Positions 1 through 9,052 of a DNA stretch of 64,000 bases are shown piece by piece (position 1 is the first letter of the stretch; each line of letters starts with the position of its first letter). The position numbers and the translations under genes were made by a program. Under the pieces are notes generated by a model, which did not search any database, had not been told where the DNA came from, and saw only the letters and a program-made list of their open reading frames with translations. This DNA is from Allobosea sp. 67-29 (GTDB taxonomy: Bacteria > Pseudomonadota > Alphaproteobacteria > Rhizobiales > Beijerinckiaceae), in contig NZ_MKSQ01000007.1 of the NCBI RefSeq assembly GCF_001898115.1, positions 124,001 through 188,000 on the forward strand, in the 5' to 3' direction.

Positions 1-1
1 G

Positions 2-2311
2 CTGGCGTCGATCGCTCTCGACGTCTTCCAGGAGTCCCGGGCCGAGGATGCCATCGATGCCCTGCGGCGCACGGTCTCTGTGCGTGTGACCGTCCTTCGC
101 GACGGCCGGCTGGTCGAAATCCCGCTGCGGGAGGTCGTGGCGGGCGACGTGGTTGCGCTCCATGCCGGCGACCTGATCCCGGCGGACGGGCTGATCCTCG
201 AAAGCCGCGACACGATGGTGGACGAGGCCGCGCTGACCGGGGAGCCCTTTCCCGTCGAAAAGCGCGCGGCCGCGCCGGAGCCAGCGGGGGACGGGGCCGG
301 CAGCGCGCTTTTCGGCGGAACCAGCCTCGTGGGCGGCGAGGCCCGCATGCTGGTCGCTGCGACGGGGGCCGATACACGGCTCGGCGCGATCTCGCGCTCC
401 ATGCAGGCAAGCGAGCCACCCACCGCCTTCGAGAGGGGCGTTCACGGGCTTGGAATGCTGATCCTGCGCCTCACCGGTTTCCTGGTGCTGTTCGTCCTCC
501 TGACCCAACTGGTGCGCCACGGGCTGTCCATCGAGAGTTTCCTGTTCGCGGTGGCCCTGGCCGTCGGGCTGACGCCGGAGCTCTTGCCGGTGGTGATGAC
601 GGTCACGCTCGCGCGCGGTGCCACCCGGATGGCGCGGCACCAGGTCGTGGTGAAGCGCCTCTCTGCCATCCACGATCTCGGCGCGATGGATGTTCTGTGC
701 ACCGACAAGACCGGAACCCTGACGGAGGCGCGGATCGCCCATGCGGGCAGCTTTGGCTGCGACGGGGCCGACAGTGCAGCCGTCACGGAACTGGCTCGCC
801 TCAACAGCCGCTTCTGCAGCGGGTTGCGGAACAATCTCGACGTCGCCTTGCTCGCTTCCTCCGACGATGACGGGAGCGGCTGGCGAATGCTCGCCGACCT
901 GCCGTTCGACTTCCAGCGGCGCCGCTCTTCAGTCCTCGTTGCCAGCGGCGATGAGCGTCAGATGATCGTCAAAGGCGCGCCGGAAGCCTTGCTCGCGGTG
1001 TGCGATCGCTTCGAACAGGCGGGCGGACATATCGGTCAGTTGGACGATGTCGCTCGGGCAGGGCTTCTGGAACTCATCGAGGCCAAGGGAGCGCAGGGCC
1101 TGCGCTTGCTTGGCGTCGCCCGCCGGCCGATGCCGCCAGGCAGGGATGTGCTGACCCGCGACGATGAAACCGGACTCGTCTTCGCCGGCTGTGCCGCTTT
1201 CATCGATCCACCCAAGGCCTCGGCCGGTACGGCGATCCGCGAACTCGCGGCCGCCGGCGTGCGCGTCAAGGTGATCTCGGGGGATGCCGCGGCTGTCGTC
1301 CGCCATCTCGCGGATGCCCTAGCACTTCCGGCCCGCGGTCTGATGACCGGCGAGCAGATCGCCGCCTTGGGGGACGCCGCCCTAGCCTCCCGGGTCCGCC
1401 ATGTCGATCTGTTCGTACGGGTCGCGCCGGAACAGAAGGCGCGCATCGTGCTCGCCCTGCGCAGGGCGGGGCATACGGTCGGCTTCATCGGCGACGGCAT
1501 CAATGACGCGCCCGCGATCCATGCAGCCGATGTCGGCCTGTCGGTCGAGGGCGGTACCGAAGTCGCGCGCGAGGCGGCGGCGATCGTTCTGCTCGCGCCC
1601 GACCTCGGCGTGCTCGCGCGCGGGATCGCCGAGGGCCGCCGCACCTATGCGAACATCATGAAATATGTCCGGATGGGCACGAGCTCGAATTTCGGCAACA
1701 TGCTGTCGATGGCGGCCGCCTCGCTGATACTGCCGTTCCTGCCGCTCAATCCGCTGCAGATCCTCGTCAACAACATGCTCTACGACCTCTCCGAGGTCGG
1801 CATCCCCTTCGACGAGGCGGATCCTGCCGATCTGGCGAGGCCGCAACGCTGGGACATGGCCGCCGTGCTGCGCTTCACCCTCGTGATGGGGCCACTGTCC
1901 TCGCTGTTCGACGCGGCGACCTTCGCGCTTCTGCTGGGCGTGTTCGGGACGGGGGCGGAAGCGTTCCGCACCGCCTGGTTCGTCGAGTCGATCCTGACCC
2001 AGATCCTGGTGATCTTCGTCATCCGCACCGCCGCTCCGTGCTGGCGCAGCCGGCCGCATCACGTCCTCGTGGCGACATCTCTGGGCGCTCTGGCGCTGGC
2101 GCTGCTCCTTGCGCTGACCCCGCTTGGCCGTCCGTTCGGCTTCGTCGCATTGCCGATCCCGGTCGTCCTGACGATTCCGGCCATCGCACTCCTCTATCTC
2201 GCAGTTGCGGAGGCCTTGAAGCCGATGGCGATGCGGACCGGCCGGCGCAAGCGCACGCTCGCCGGCCACCGAGCCGTTGCGCGTTCGAGGGGCGAAGCTC
2301 CGCAAACCTAG
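2..2311 (+). CDS. mgtA: Mg2+-transporting P-type ATPase (MgtA/MgtB-like), 5' end outside window
   Basis: P-type ATPase of the MgtA/MgtB (type IIIB) family, which imports Mg2+ across the inner membrane at the cost of ATP. The reading frame is open from base 2, so the first transmembrane helices lie outside the window. Visible are the actuator TGEP motif, the phosphorylation motif CTDKTGT near residue 235 of the visible part, the hinge motif GDGINDAP near residue 497, and the C-terminal helices with NNMLYDLSEVGIPFD, which closely resembles the MgtA signature. Its stop overlaps the stop of the convergent downstream gene in a single CTAG. Membership of the neighbouring stress cluster is suggested by position only, since its promoter is not visible. 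Family assignment is firm; the exact ion is inferred. Confidence 0.9.
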   Translation: MASIALDVFQESRAEDAIDALRRTVSVRVTVLRDGRLVEIPLREVVAGDVVALHAGDLIPADGLILESRDTMVDEAALTGEPFPVEKRAAAPEPAGDGAGSALFGGTSLVGGEARMLVAATGADTRLGAISRSMQASEPPTAFERGVHGLGMLILRLTGFLVLFVLLTQLVRHGLSIESFLFAVALAVGLTPELLPVVMTVTLARGATRMARHQVVVKRLSAIHDLGAMDVLCTDKTGTLTEARIAHAGSFGCDGADSAAVTELARLNSRFCSGLRNNLDVALLASSDDDGSGWRMLADLPFDFQRRRSSVLVASGDERQMIVKGAPEALLAVCDRFEQAGGHIGQLDDVARAGLLELIEAKGAQGLRLLGVARRPMPPGRDVLTRDDETGLVFAGCAAFIDPPKASAGTAIRELAAAGVRVKVISGDAAAVVRHLADALALPARGLMTGEQIAALGDAALASRVRHVDLFVRVAPEQKARIVLALRRAGHTVGFIGDGINDAPAIHAADVGLSVEGGTEVAREAAAIVLLAPDLGVLARGIAEGRRTYANIMKYVRMGTSSNFGNMLSMAAASLILPFLPLNPLQILVNNMLYDLSEVGIPFDEADPADLARPQRWDMAAVLRFTLVMGPLSSLFDAATFALLLGVFGTGAEAFRTAWFVESILTQILVIFVIRTAAPCWRSRPHHVLVATSLGALALALLLALTPLGRPFGFVALPIPVVLTIPAIALLYLAVAEALKPMAMRTGRRKRTLAGHRAVARSRGEAPQT

Positions 2312-3426
2312 ACGGCACCGACCGTATGGGCGAGCGTGTCCGGTGAGGCCGTTCCGAGGACCTGGGTGACGAGACCGTATTTCACCGTGGTCATCGCCAG
2401 GCCTCGCGCCCAGTCGACGACATCGTTCCACGGATCGACGATCCGGCCGGTGGCCGACAGGAAGGTGACGACGGTGGCGATCTCGGTCTGGCCGCGGACG
2501 ACCAGAATGCAGCCGACGGCGAGGACCAGCAGGCTGCCGAGGGAATAGGTCAGGTTCATCAGGAAGTTGAGGGAAAACTTGATCTCGAACACGCCGATGT
2601 CGACGGCAAAGACCTCGTCGAGACGGTGCGCGCTCGATTCCGCTTGCGAGGGGGCCAGGATTTCGTCGCCGAAGCAGCGCAGAAGCCGGGTGCGTTGCGC
2701 AACGCGTCGGTTGATGGCCCGCTGCATCAGCGGCACGAACACGAACTGCGGCGCCAGGATGACGAGGCTCGCGGCCATCATCTTGAGATCAAGCACGGCA
2801 AGGTAGACGAACACGCTTGCCAGGAAGCCGATTTCGACGATCGGAAGGCTGAGGCTCGATCCCACGAATGCGCCGATATCGTCGGCTTCCGCCAGGATCA
2901 TCGCGAGGCCGGTGCCGTTGGTCAGGTCCGACCCTGTCCCTCCCATGCACTCGAGCCGCTGCGTGACCACGAGCCTCAGCTCGCGGGTCGCGCATTCGCC
3001 GAGCCAGGCGCGATAGAGGTTCATTGCCAGCTTGGCCAGCCCATAGGCCAGGACAAGGCCGAGCTGCAGGGCTGCAAGGGTCAGGATGGCGGGGATGCCG
3101 CCGCCATGCACCGCAGCGTCGATGATGCGCCGCTGCGTTTCGATCGGAGCGGTGTTCAGCAGGAAGACGGAAACGGAGAGGCCGCAGATGGCCGCTTGAT
3201 GCCATCCGCCGGATAACAGGACGAAGTGCAGGAACCGCCGCGGCAGCCCCGCTTCCCCGGTGCGCGGACGAGGGGGCTCCGATATCGACGCGGCGAGCCT
3301 CGATAACCTCATCGGTCCAGTCCGCGGCGCCGATGCCTTCCGCGCCCATCGCTCGCTCCGTCGCGGAGGCGATGCCATGGACAGACGAGATGGACCGTCG
3401 CGCCGCTCCGGAAGAGGGATTGCCAA
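2308..3426 (-). CDS. Orphan ABC-exporter transmembrane domain protein
   Basis: Resembles the six-helix membrane domain of type-I ABC exporters: hydrophobic segments start near residue 70 and continue to about residue 320, with polar intracellular loops such as RELRLVVTQRLE between them. There is no nucleotide-binding domain: no Walker A, LSGGQ or Walker B, and the frame ends directly after the membrane part. The listed start is a TTG with little ribosome-binding support; an ATG at 3312 would remove an arginine-rich N-terminus and is equally possible. It is transcribed divergently from phaC and the FixK-type box between them could serve both. It may need a separately encoded ATPase, or the fold may serve another role; the substrate is unknown. 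Confidence 0.6.
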   Translation of the reverse strand: MAIPLPERRDGPSRLSMASPPRRSERWARKASAPRTGPMRLSRLAASISEPPRPRTGEAGLPRRFLHFVLLSGGWHQAAICGLSVSVFLLNTAPIETQRRIIDAAVHGGGIPAILTLAALQLGLVLAYGLAKLAMNLYRAWLGECATRELRLVVTQRLECMGGTGSDLTNGTGLAMILAEADDIGAFVGSSLSLPIVEIGFLASVFVYLAVLDLKMMAASLVILAPQFVFVPLMQRAINRRVAQRTRLLRCFGDEILAPSQAESSAHRLDEVFAVDIGVFEIKFSLNFLMNLTYSLGSLLVLAVGCILVVRGQTEIATVVTFLSATGRIVDPWNDVVDWARGLAMTTVKYGLVTQVLGTASPDTLAHTVGAV

Positions 3427-3507
3427 CCTCGCAGGCGCGCGCCCATCGCTTCGATCGCTTCTCCGGCCATGTCCGGGCGATACTAGGCGGGGAACTACGC
3501 CCCTGCT

Positions 3508-3521
3508 TTGATCGAGCGCAA
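3508..3521. promoter_or_regulatory. FixK/FNR-type box upstream of phaC
   Basis: TTGA-TCGAGC-GCAA matches the FixK2-type consensus TTG(A/C)-N6-(T/G)CAA. It lies 55 bases before the phaC ATG and 81 bases before the divergent ABC membrane-domain gene, a usual distance for a class II activator site. Binding is inferred, but three further copies occur in the same cluster. Confidence 0.6.
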
Positions 3522-3576
3522 GGACGCGCGGCCTGTCGCGTGCATGCTGCCGGCCGGTTCACTGGAAGAGCGCGCC

Positions 3577-5373
3577 ATGCATTCGTCGTTTCATGCCGGC
3601 TCGGCCGGGAAGGTCGATCCACAGCAGCCTTGCCCCGAGGAAACGCTTGGCGAAGAGGCTTTCGCTGCGGTCGACCGCCTGCGGGAGGCGTCCAGTGCGA
3701 AGCTGACCGGCGGGTTCTCGCCGACGGCTCTGACGCTGGCCTATCTCGACTGGGCGATTCACCTGGCAGCCGCCCCTGGCAAGCAGCTCGAACTCGCCAG
3801 CAAGGCGGCACGCAAGGCCGTCAGGCTGGGCGGGCACCTCGCGTCGGGCCTGTTCCAGCGGGATGTCGATCCCTGCATAGAGCCTTTGCCCGGCGACCGC
3901 CGCTTCACCGCGCCGGAATGGGATTCACAGCCCTTCGGCTTCCTCGCCCAGGCTTTTCTGCTGAACCAGCAATGGTGGCACAACGTCACCCACGACGTGC
4001 CGGGCGTGGAGCGTCATCACGAGGAGGTCGTTTCTTTCGTCGCCCGGCAGATCCTCGACGTCTTCTCCCCCTCGAACAGCCCCTGGACGAACCCTGAGGT
4101 GATCGCCCGCGCGCGTGAGACCGGGGGCGCCAACTTCATCGAAGGCTGGCGAAACTGGCTGGAGGATCTCCAGCGGCAGCTCACGGGCCAGCCGCCGGTC
4201 GGCGCCGAGCGCTTCGTCGTCGGCCGGGACGTGGCGGCGACGCCGGGCAAGGTGGTGTTCCGGAATCACCTGATGGAGCTGATCCAGTACGCGCCGTCGA
4301 CGGCGGCGGTGCACGCGGAGCCCGTCCTGATCGTGCCGGCCTGGATCATGAAATACTACATCCTCGACCTGTCGCCGCAGAACTCGCTGGTGCGCTACCT
4401 GGTCGGCCAGGGCTACACCGTCTTCTGCATCTCCTGGCGCAATCCGACCGCCAATGATCGGGAGCTTGCCATCGAAGACTACCGCCGCAGCGGCGTGGCG
4501 GCGGCGCTCGACGCGATCGCGGCCATCGTTCCCGAACGGAAGGTCCATGCCGCCGGCTACTGTTTGGGGGGGACGCTCCTGGCCATAGCGGCGGCCGCGA
4601 TGGCACGCGACGGCCAGGACCGGGTCGCCTCCCTGACCTTCCTTGCCGCGCAGACGGATTTCAGCGAGCCCGGAGAGCTCGCGCTGTTCGTCGATGCCAG
4701 CGAGCTTCGCTTCCTCGACAGCATGATGTGGAACCGCGGCTACCTCTCGGCGGATCAGATGGCGGCGGCCTTCCAGCTGCTGCGATCGAACGATCTGGTC
4801 TGGTCGCGCATGGTCCACGACTACCTGATGGGCGAGCGATCCCGGATGTTCGACCTCATGGCCTGGAACGCGGATTCCACCCGCATGCCCTACCGGATGC
4901 AGGCGGAATATCTGCGCGGCCTCTATCTCGACAACGATCTCGCGAGCGGCCGCTTCATGGTGGAGGGGCGGCCGGCCGCGCTGCAGAATATTCGCACGCC
5001 GGTCTTCGCCGTCGCGACCGAGGCCGATCACGTCGCTCCATGGCGCTCCGTCCACAAGCTCCACCTGCTCACCGATTCCGACGTCACTTTCGTCCTGACC
5101 AGCGGCGGTCACAACGCCGGGATCGTCAGCGAGCCGGGCCATCCGGGGCGCCATTTCCGGATCAAGTCGAAGAATCACGGGGACGTCTGCCTCGGCCCGG
5201 ACGAGTGGCTGGCCGCCGCCCCGATGCGCTCCGGCTCATGGTGGACGGCCTGGACGGAATGGCTCTCCGCCCGTTCCTCGCCGGACCTTGTCGAGCCGCC
5301 TGCCATCGGTGACGCTGCGCGCGGCTGCGAACCGCTCTGCGACGCGCCTGGAACCTATGTGCTGCAGAGGTGA
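3577..5373 (+). CDS. phaC: Poly(3-hydroxyalkanoate) synthase PhaC
   Basis: Polymerises (R)-3-hydroxyacyl-CoA into polyhydroxyalkanoate at the granule surface. The 598-residue product has the N-terminal PhaC domain, then an alpha/beta-hydrolase fold with the lipase-like box GYCLGGT (nucleophile Cys329), Asp484 in EADHVAPW and His512 in SGGHNAG, together the expected Cys-Asp-His triad. Length fits class I synthases. The ATG is chosen because GGAAGA lies just upstream; the frame is open further back to a TTG that overlaps the FixK-type box. It is followed closely by a MaoC-Pta fusion and acetate kinase, with a phasin just beyond, suggesting PHA formation linked to acetyl-phosphate turnover under low oxygen. 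Confidence 0.93.
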   Translation: MHSSFHAGSAGKVDPQQPCPEETLGEEAFAAVDRLREASSAKLTGGFSPTALTLAYLDWAIHLAAAPGKQLELASKAARKAVRLGGHLASGLFQRDVDPCIEPLPGDRRFTAPEWDSQPFGFLAQAFLLNQQWWHNVTHDVPGVERHHEEVVSFVARQILDVFSPSNSPWTNPEVIARARETGGANFIEGWRNWLEDLQRQLTGQPPVGAERFVVGRDVAATPGKVVFRNHLMELIQYAPSTAAVHAEPVLIVPAWIMKYYILDLSPQNSLVRYLVGQGYTVFCISWRNPTANDRELAIEDYRRSGVAAALDAIAAIVPERKVHAAGYCLGGTLLAIAAAAMARDGQDRVASLTFLAAQTDFSEPGELALFVDASELRFLDSMMWNRGYLSADQMAAAFQLLRSNDLVWSRMVHDYLMGERSRMFDLMAWNADSTRMPYRMQAEYLRGLYLDNDLASGRFMVEGRPAALQNIRTPVFAVATEADHVAPWRSVHKLHLLTDSDVTFVLTSGGHNAGIVSEPGHPGRHFRIKSKNHGDVCLGPDEWLAAAPMRSGSWWTAWTEWLSARSSPDLVEPPAIGDAARGCEPLCDAPGTYVLQR

Positions 5374-5376
5374 GTC

Positions 5377-6780
5377 TTGGATCAGGAGCTACTCACGAAC
5401 CGCACATTCGACGAGCTCGTCATCGGCGAAAGCGCCTCGATCATCCGCGTTGTCCGGCCGGACGACATCGAGTTGTTCGCGGCGGTCTCGGGGGACGCCA
5501 ATCCCGCCCATCTGGACGCAGCCTTCGCCGCGAGCGATCGGTTCGGACACGTCGTCGCGCACGGGATGTGGACGGCGGCGCTGGTCTCGGCCGTGCTCGG
5601 TACGAAGCTGCCCGGACCCGGGACGATCTATCTCGGGCAGGATTTGCACTTCCTGATGCCGGTGGTGCCCGGCGATACGGTGACTGCCACCGTCACCGTC
5701 CGAAGCAAGGACACGGGGAAGCGGATCGTGGCGCTCGATACGGTCTGCACCAACCAGGCCGGGGCGACGGTCCTGTCCGGAACGGCGACGGTCGTGGCGC
5801 CCGAGAACCGCCTGACATGGCCGCGGCTGCGCCTTCCCGAGGTCACCCTGAAGCGCTCCGACCGTTATGACAGCATCGTCGCGCAGGCCCGGGCGTTGCC
5901 TCCCCTGAGTGCCGCGATCGTCCATCCCTGCTCGCCAGAGGCGATCCTGGCCGCGATCGAAATCCGGGATGAAGGGTTGCTGGAACCCGTCCTCGTCGGC
6001 CCCGAGGCGAAGATTGCCGCTGCGGCGGACAAGGCCGGCGTGACACTCAGGGGCATCGTGATCGAGAACGCGCCCCATAGCCATGCTGCCGCGACGCGGG
6101 CCGTCGAGCTCGCCGTGGCCGGCCGGGTGGCGGCCTTGATGAAGGGCAGCCTCCATACGGACGAATTGCTGGGAGCCGTCGTCGCGCCGGGCTCGGGCCT
6201 CACCACGGAGCGGCGCATCAGCCACGTGTATGCGATGAGCCTGCCGGCCTATCCCAAGCCGCTGATCGTCACGGACGCCGCGGTCAACATCCAGCCCACG
6301 CTGATGCAGAAGCGCGACATCTGCCAGAACGCCGTCGACATGTTGCATGTGCTGGGTCTCGCCGAACCGCTGGTGGCGGTTCTGGCCGCCGTCGAGACGG
6401 TGAGTGACCGCATGCCCTCGACGCTCGACGCCGCGGCGCTCACGGTGATGGCGGCGCGCGGCCAGATTACCGGCGCCAGGGTCGACGGGCCGCTCGCCTT
6501 CGACAACGCGATCAGCCCCGAGGCGGCGCGGACCAAGGGCATCGTCTCGCCCGTCGCCGGCCAGGCCGATATTCTGCTCGTGCCGGACCTCGAGGCCGGC
6601 AACATGCTGGCCAAGCAGCTGATCTATTTCGCCAATGCCGATGCCGCCGGGCTTGTGCTCGGAGCCCGCGTTCCGATCATCCTGACCAGCCGGGCCGATT
6701 CCCTGAAGACGCGCATCGCTTCCGCGGCGCTGGCGAAACTCGTCGCGGCGCACCGCCAGCCATTGACGGTGCCGGCGTGA
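5377..6780 (+). CDS. MaoC-like hydratase / phosphate acetyl(butyryl)transferase fusion
   Basis: Two-domain enzyme of 467 residues. Residues about 10-140 form a MaoC hot-dog domain (the catalytic-type DxxxxH region is seen in SGDANPAHLDAAF and FGHVVAHGMW), which hydrates enoyl-CoA to (R)-3-hydroxyacyl-CoA, a PHA precursor. Residues about 160-467 are a phosphotransacetylase/phosphate butyryltransferase domain with the typical C-terminal ANADAAGLVLGA segment. The start is a TTG preceded by GAGGTGAG three bases downstream of the phaC stop; acetate kinase starts inside its stop (GTGA). The fusion feeds both PHA synthesis and acetyl-phosphate formation. The acyl group preferred by the transferase half cannot be read from sequence. 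Confidence 0.85.
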   Translation: MDQELLTNRTFDELVIGESASIIRVVRPDDIELFAAVSGDANPAHLDAAFAASDRFGHVVAHGMWTAALVSAVLGTKLPGPGTIYLGQDLHFLMPVVPGDTVTATVTVRSKDTGKRIVALDTVCTNQAGATVLSGTATVVAPENRLTWPRLRLPEVTLKRSDRYDSIVAQARALPPLSAAIVHPCSPEAILAAIEIRDEGLLEPVLVGPEAKIAAAADKAGVTLRGIVIENAPHSHAAATRAVELAVAGRVAALMKGSLHTDELLGAVVAPGSGLTTERRISHVYAMSLPAYPKPLIVTDAAVNIQPTLMQKRDICQNAVDMLHVLGLAEPLVAVLAAVETVSDRMPSTLDAAALTVMAARGQITGARVDGPLAFDNAISPEAARTKGIVSPVAGQADILLVPDLEAGNMLAKQLIYFANADAAGLVLGARVPIILTSRADSLKTRIASAALAKLVAAHRQPLTVPA

Positions 6781-8015
6781 GCGAGGCGCTCCTCGTCACC
6801 TTCAATGCCGGCTCCTCGACCGTGAAGATCGGGCTTTTCGCATTGGATGGAACTCGACCGAGGCGGGTCGGCAAGGGTGTGATCGACTTTCGGGAGCCGC
6901 CATTGCGCTTTCGGTTGATCGAGGGCCCGGATACCTTCGACATCGCCCTGGACGCCCGTCCCGGCAGCGAACTGGACATCGTGCTCGGCGAGGCCTTCCG
7001 CCGCCTCTCCTGGCATTTCGACCTCGGCAGCGTCGTCGCGATGGGGCATCGCATCGTGCACGGCGGCGAGAGCTATGCAGGCCCGGTCCTGATCGACGAC
7101 GAGGTCTTGAGGGTGCTGGAGACGCTGGTGCCGCTGGCGCCGCTCCACCAGCCGCAGGGGCTGGGCCTCGTCCGCGCCATCCGCCGGCTGCGCCCGGAGC
7201 TGCGGCAGACGGCCTCGTTCGACACGGCCTTCCACCGCACCCATGCCGACGTCGTGCGGCGCTTCGCCATTCCCCGCGCCATGCATGACCGCGGCATCAA
7301 GCGCTACGGCTTCCATGGGCTGTCCTATCGCTTCATCGCGGCGGAGATGGCGCGCCGCGAGCCAGCGCTCGCGCGAGGCCGGGTCGTGGTCGCGCATCTC
7401 GGCAGCGGAGCCAGCCTTTGCGCTCTGGAGGGGGGCGTCAGCCGCGATACCTCGATGGGCTTCTCGGCCCTCGACGGCATTCCGATGGCGACCCGTTGTG
7501 GCGCGCTCGATCCGGGCGTCTTGCTCCATCTCATCGCCCAGGAGGGCTATGATGCGAAGCGGCTCGAGGACCTGCTCTATCGCCGCAGCGGTTTGCTCGG
7601 CGTATCCGGGATCAGCGCCGACAGTCGCGAACTGCTCGAAAGCGACCGACCGGAGGCACGCCAGGCGCTCGACCTCTTCTGCTTCCGCATAGCCGGGGAA
7701 GTCGCACGGCTCGCCGCGACGCTCGGCGGGCTCGATGCGTTCGTCTTCACGGCAGGCATCGGCGAGCACCAGCCGCCGATACGCGCCGCCGTGGCGGAGC
7801 GTTTGCGATGGCTTGGTCTGCTCCTCGACGGCGCCGCCAACGCCGCCAACGACTGGCGACTGACCGGGACCGACTCCCGCATCGCGGCCTTCGCGATTCC
7901 GACGGACGAGGAAGCCGTCATCGCGGAAGATGCCTGCGCCGTCGTGACGGCCGCCGGCCGACCGGCTGATCCGAGCGCCGCGAGACGGCTCGGACCGGCC
8001 AGTGAACGCGCCTAG
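6777..8015 (+). CDS. ackA: Acetate kinase
   Basis: Interconverts acetyl phosphate + ADP and acetate + ATP in the cytoplasm, completing a substrate-level phosphorylation route with the upstream phosphotransacetylase. The 412-residue protein carries the acetokinase signatures FNAGSSTVKIGLF at the N-terminus and MGHRIVHGG near residue 85, SFDTAFH, HLGSGASLCAL, MGFSALDGIPMATRCG and the late FTAGIGEH motif. The GTG start overlaps the previous stop, which indicates translational coupling. Some substitutions from classical AckA (for example SFSALDG-type changes) are typical of the divergent copies found in hypoxia clusters. Its stop shares a CTAG with the stop of the convergent phasin gene. Confidence 0.9.
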   Translation: MSEALLVTFNAGSSTVKIGLFALDGTRPRRVGKGVIDFREPPLRFRLIEGPDTFDIALDARPGSELDIVLGEAFRRLSWHFDLGSVVAMGHRIVHGGESYAGPVLIDDEVLRVLETLVPLAPLHQPQGLGLVRAIRRLRPELRQTASFDTAFHRTHADVVRRFAIPRAMHDRGIKRYGFHGLSYRFIAAEMARREPALARGRVVVAHLGSGASLCALEGGVSRDTSMGFSALDGIPMATRCGALDPGVLLHLIAQEGYDAKRLEDLLYRRSGLLGVSGISADSRELLESDRPEARQALDLFCFRIAGEVARLAATLGGLDAFVFTAGIGEHQPPIRAAVAERLRWLGLLLDGAANAANDWRLTGTDSRIAAFAIPTDEEAVIAEDACAVVTAAGRPADPSAARRLGPASERA

Positions 8016-8413
8016 GCTGCTGCTTTCTGGGGCGTCGTCCAGTCCGAGACGTACTGGGCACCAACGCCGGTCCAGGCGTCCATGTTCTTGCGGGCGAGCG
8101 TCGAGAGTCTTTCCGCCTCGTCGGCATAGGCGCCGCCGACACCCTTGGCGAAATCCTGCTGGACGTCGATCGCTTCGGCCATCTCCTTGCAGCGACCGAG
8201 CCTGGCGTAGAGATCGGCCTGCGCCTGCATGCGCCGCCCCGCGAACGCCATCATTTCCGAAAGCATCGCGAATTGCGTTTCAAGGATCTTCTGCGGCAGC
8301 ACCGCGGCCGAGGCGAGCTGTGCTTTGACGATCTGCATTCCTTCGTCGACCATGGCGGTGGCCCCGATTTGATCTGCAGCGAGGGAGTTGGAGACAGGCT
8401 TCGTCGTAGGCAT
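8012..8413 (-). CDS. Phasin family protein
   Basis: Small, mostly helical granule-coating protein (133 residues) of the Phasin_2 type: amphipathic helices with alanine- and glutamine-rich faces and a middle segment on cofactor-free granule binding such as MAFAGRRMQAQADLYARL. Phasins coat PHA granules and limit their coalescence. The ATG is preceded by a perfect AGGAGG eight bases upstream. A FixK-type box lies 76 bases upstream, shared with the divergent Nudix gene. Neighbouring phaC and the MaoC-Pta fusion support the PHA role. No catalytic motif is expected or seen. Confidence 0.82.
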   Translation of the reverse strand: MPTTKPVSNSLAADQIGATAMVDEGMQIVKAQLASAAVLPQKILETQFAMLSEMMAFAGRRMQAQADLYARLGRCKEMAEAIDVQQDFAKGVGGAYADEAERLSTLARKNMDAWTGVGAQYVSDWTTPQKAAA

Positions 8414-8489
8414 GGGAAACCTCCTGAATTGTCCCTGCCGCCCCTGTTGGCAGCGGCCGGGAGTTTCCCCGGTGCGCGCCACCCGGTCC

Positions 8490-8503
8490 TTGACCCAGCG
8501 CAA
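8490..8503. promoter_or_regulatory. FixK/FNR-type box between phasin and Nudix genes
   Basis: TTGA-CCCAGC-GCAA fits TTG(A/C)-N6-(T/G)CAA and lies in the divergent gap, 76 bases from the phasin start and 28 from the Nudix start. The distance suits phasin activation best; for the Nudix gene it would overlap the leader or repress. Confidence 0.5.
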
Positions 8504-8531
8504 AATGCTCGACCCGGAGAAGGCTTTTTTG

Positions 8532-9005
8532 ATGGCAGCCCGCAGCGCCGGCATCCTGATGTATCGCCTGGCCAAGGCGGGGGCAGAGGTGCTCCTCGTC
8601 CATCCCGGCGGCCCGTTCTGGAGCCGCAGGGATCTGGGCGCCTGGTCGATTCCAAAGGGCGAGATCGATCCGGGCGAGACGGCCGAAGAGGCCGCCCGCC
8701 GCGAATTCGGCGAGGAGTTGGGCGCGACGCCGGCCGGCCCTCTCGTCGCGCTGGGCAGCATTCGGCAACGTGCCGGCAAGAGCGTCGAGGCCTTCGCAGT
8801 GGAAGGCGACATGGAAGCGGATAGGTTCTTCTGCGCGACGGAAGTGGAGCTTGAATGGCCGCGTGGCAGCGGTCGCATCCGGCGATTTCCGGAGATCGAC
8901 CGGGCGGCGTGGTTCCCGTTGCCGGAGGCGCGGCTGCGGCTGCTGGCGGCGCAAGCTGCGCTCATCGATCGCCTCGAGGCGATGCTGCGGGACCGTGACG
9001 CTTGA
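8532..9005 (+). CDS. Nudix hydrolase
   Basis: Hydrolyses a nucleoside-diphosphate-linked substrate using Mg2+. The Nudix box GX5EX7REXXEEXG spans residues 43-65 with REFGEELGA at its end. The 157-residue size and the N-terminal SAGILMYR and WSIPKGEID segments match the NTP pyrophosphohydrolase/diadenosine polyphosphatase-like branch. The ATG is chosen because GGAGAAGG lies upstream; an earlier in-frame ATG at 8505 is possible but starts before the Nudix fold. It is divergent from the phasin across a FixK-type box. Substrate unknown. Confidence 0.85.
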   Translation: MAARSAGILMYRLAKAGAEVLLVHPGGPFWSRRDLGAWSIPKGEIDPGETAEEAARREFGEELGATPAGPLVALGSIRQRAGKSVEAFAVEGDMEADRFFCATEVELEWPRGSGRIRRFPEIDRAAWFPLPEARLRLLAAQAALIDRLEAMLRDRDA

Positions 9006-9052
9006 GCCGTGCGCGTGGCTTTCGCGAAGCTTCACCACCGGCCGGCGCTGGC

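Noticed and set aside
1382..2431. Long minus-strand frames antisense to the MgtA gene
   Set aside because: Arg/His/Gly-rich composition typical of shadows in high-GC genes; the plus-strand frame has clear P-type ATPase motifs.
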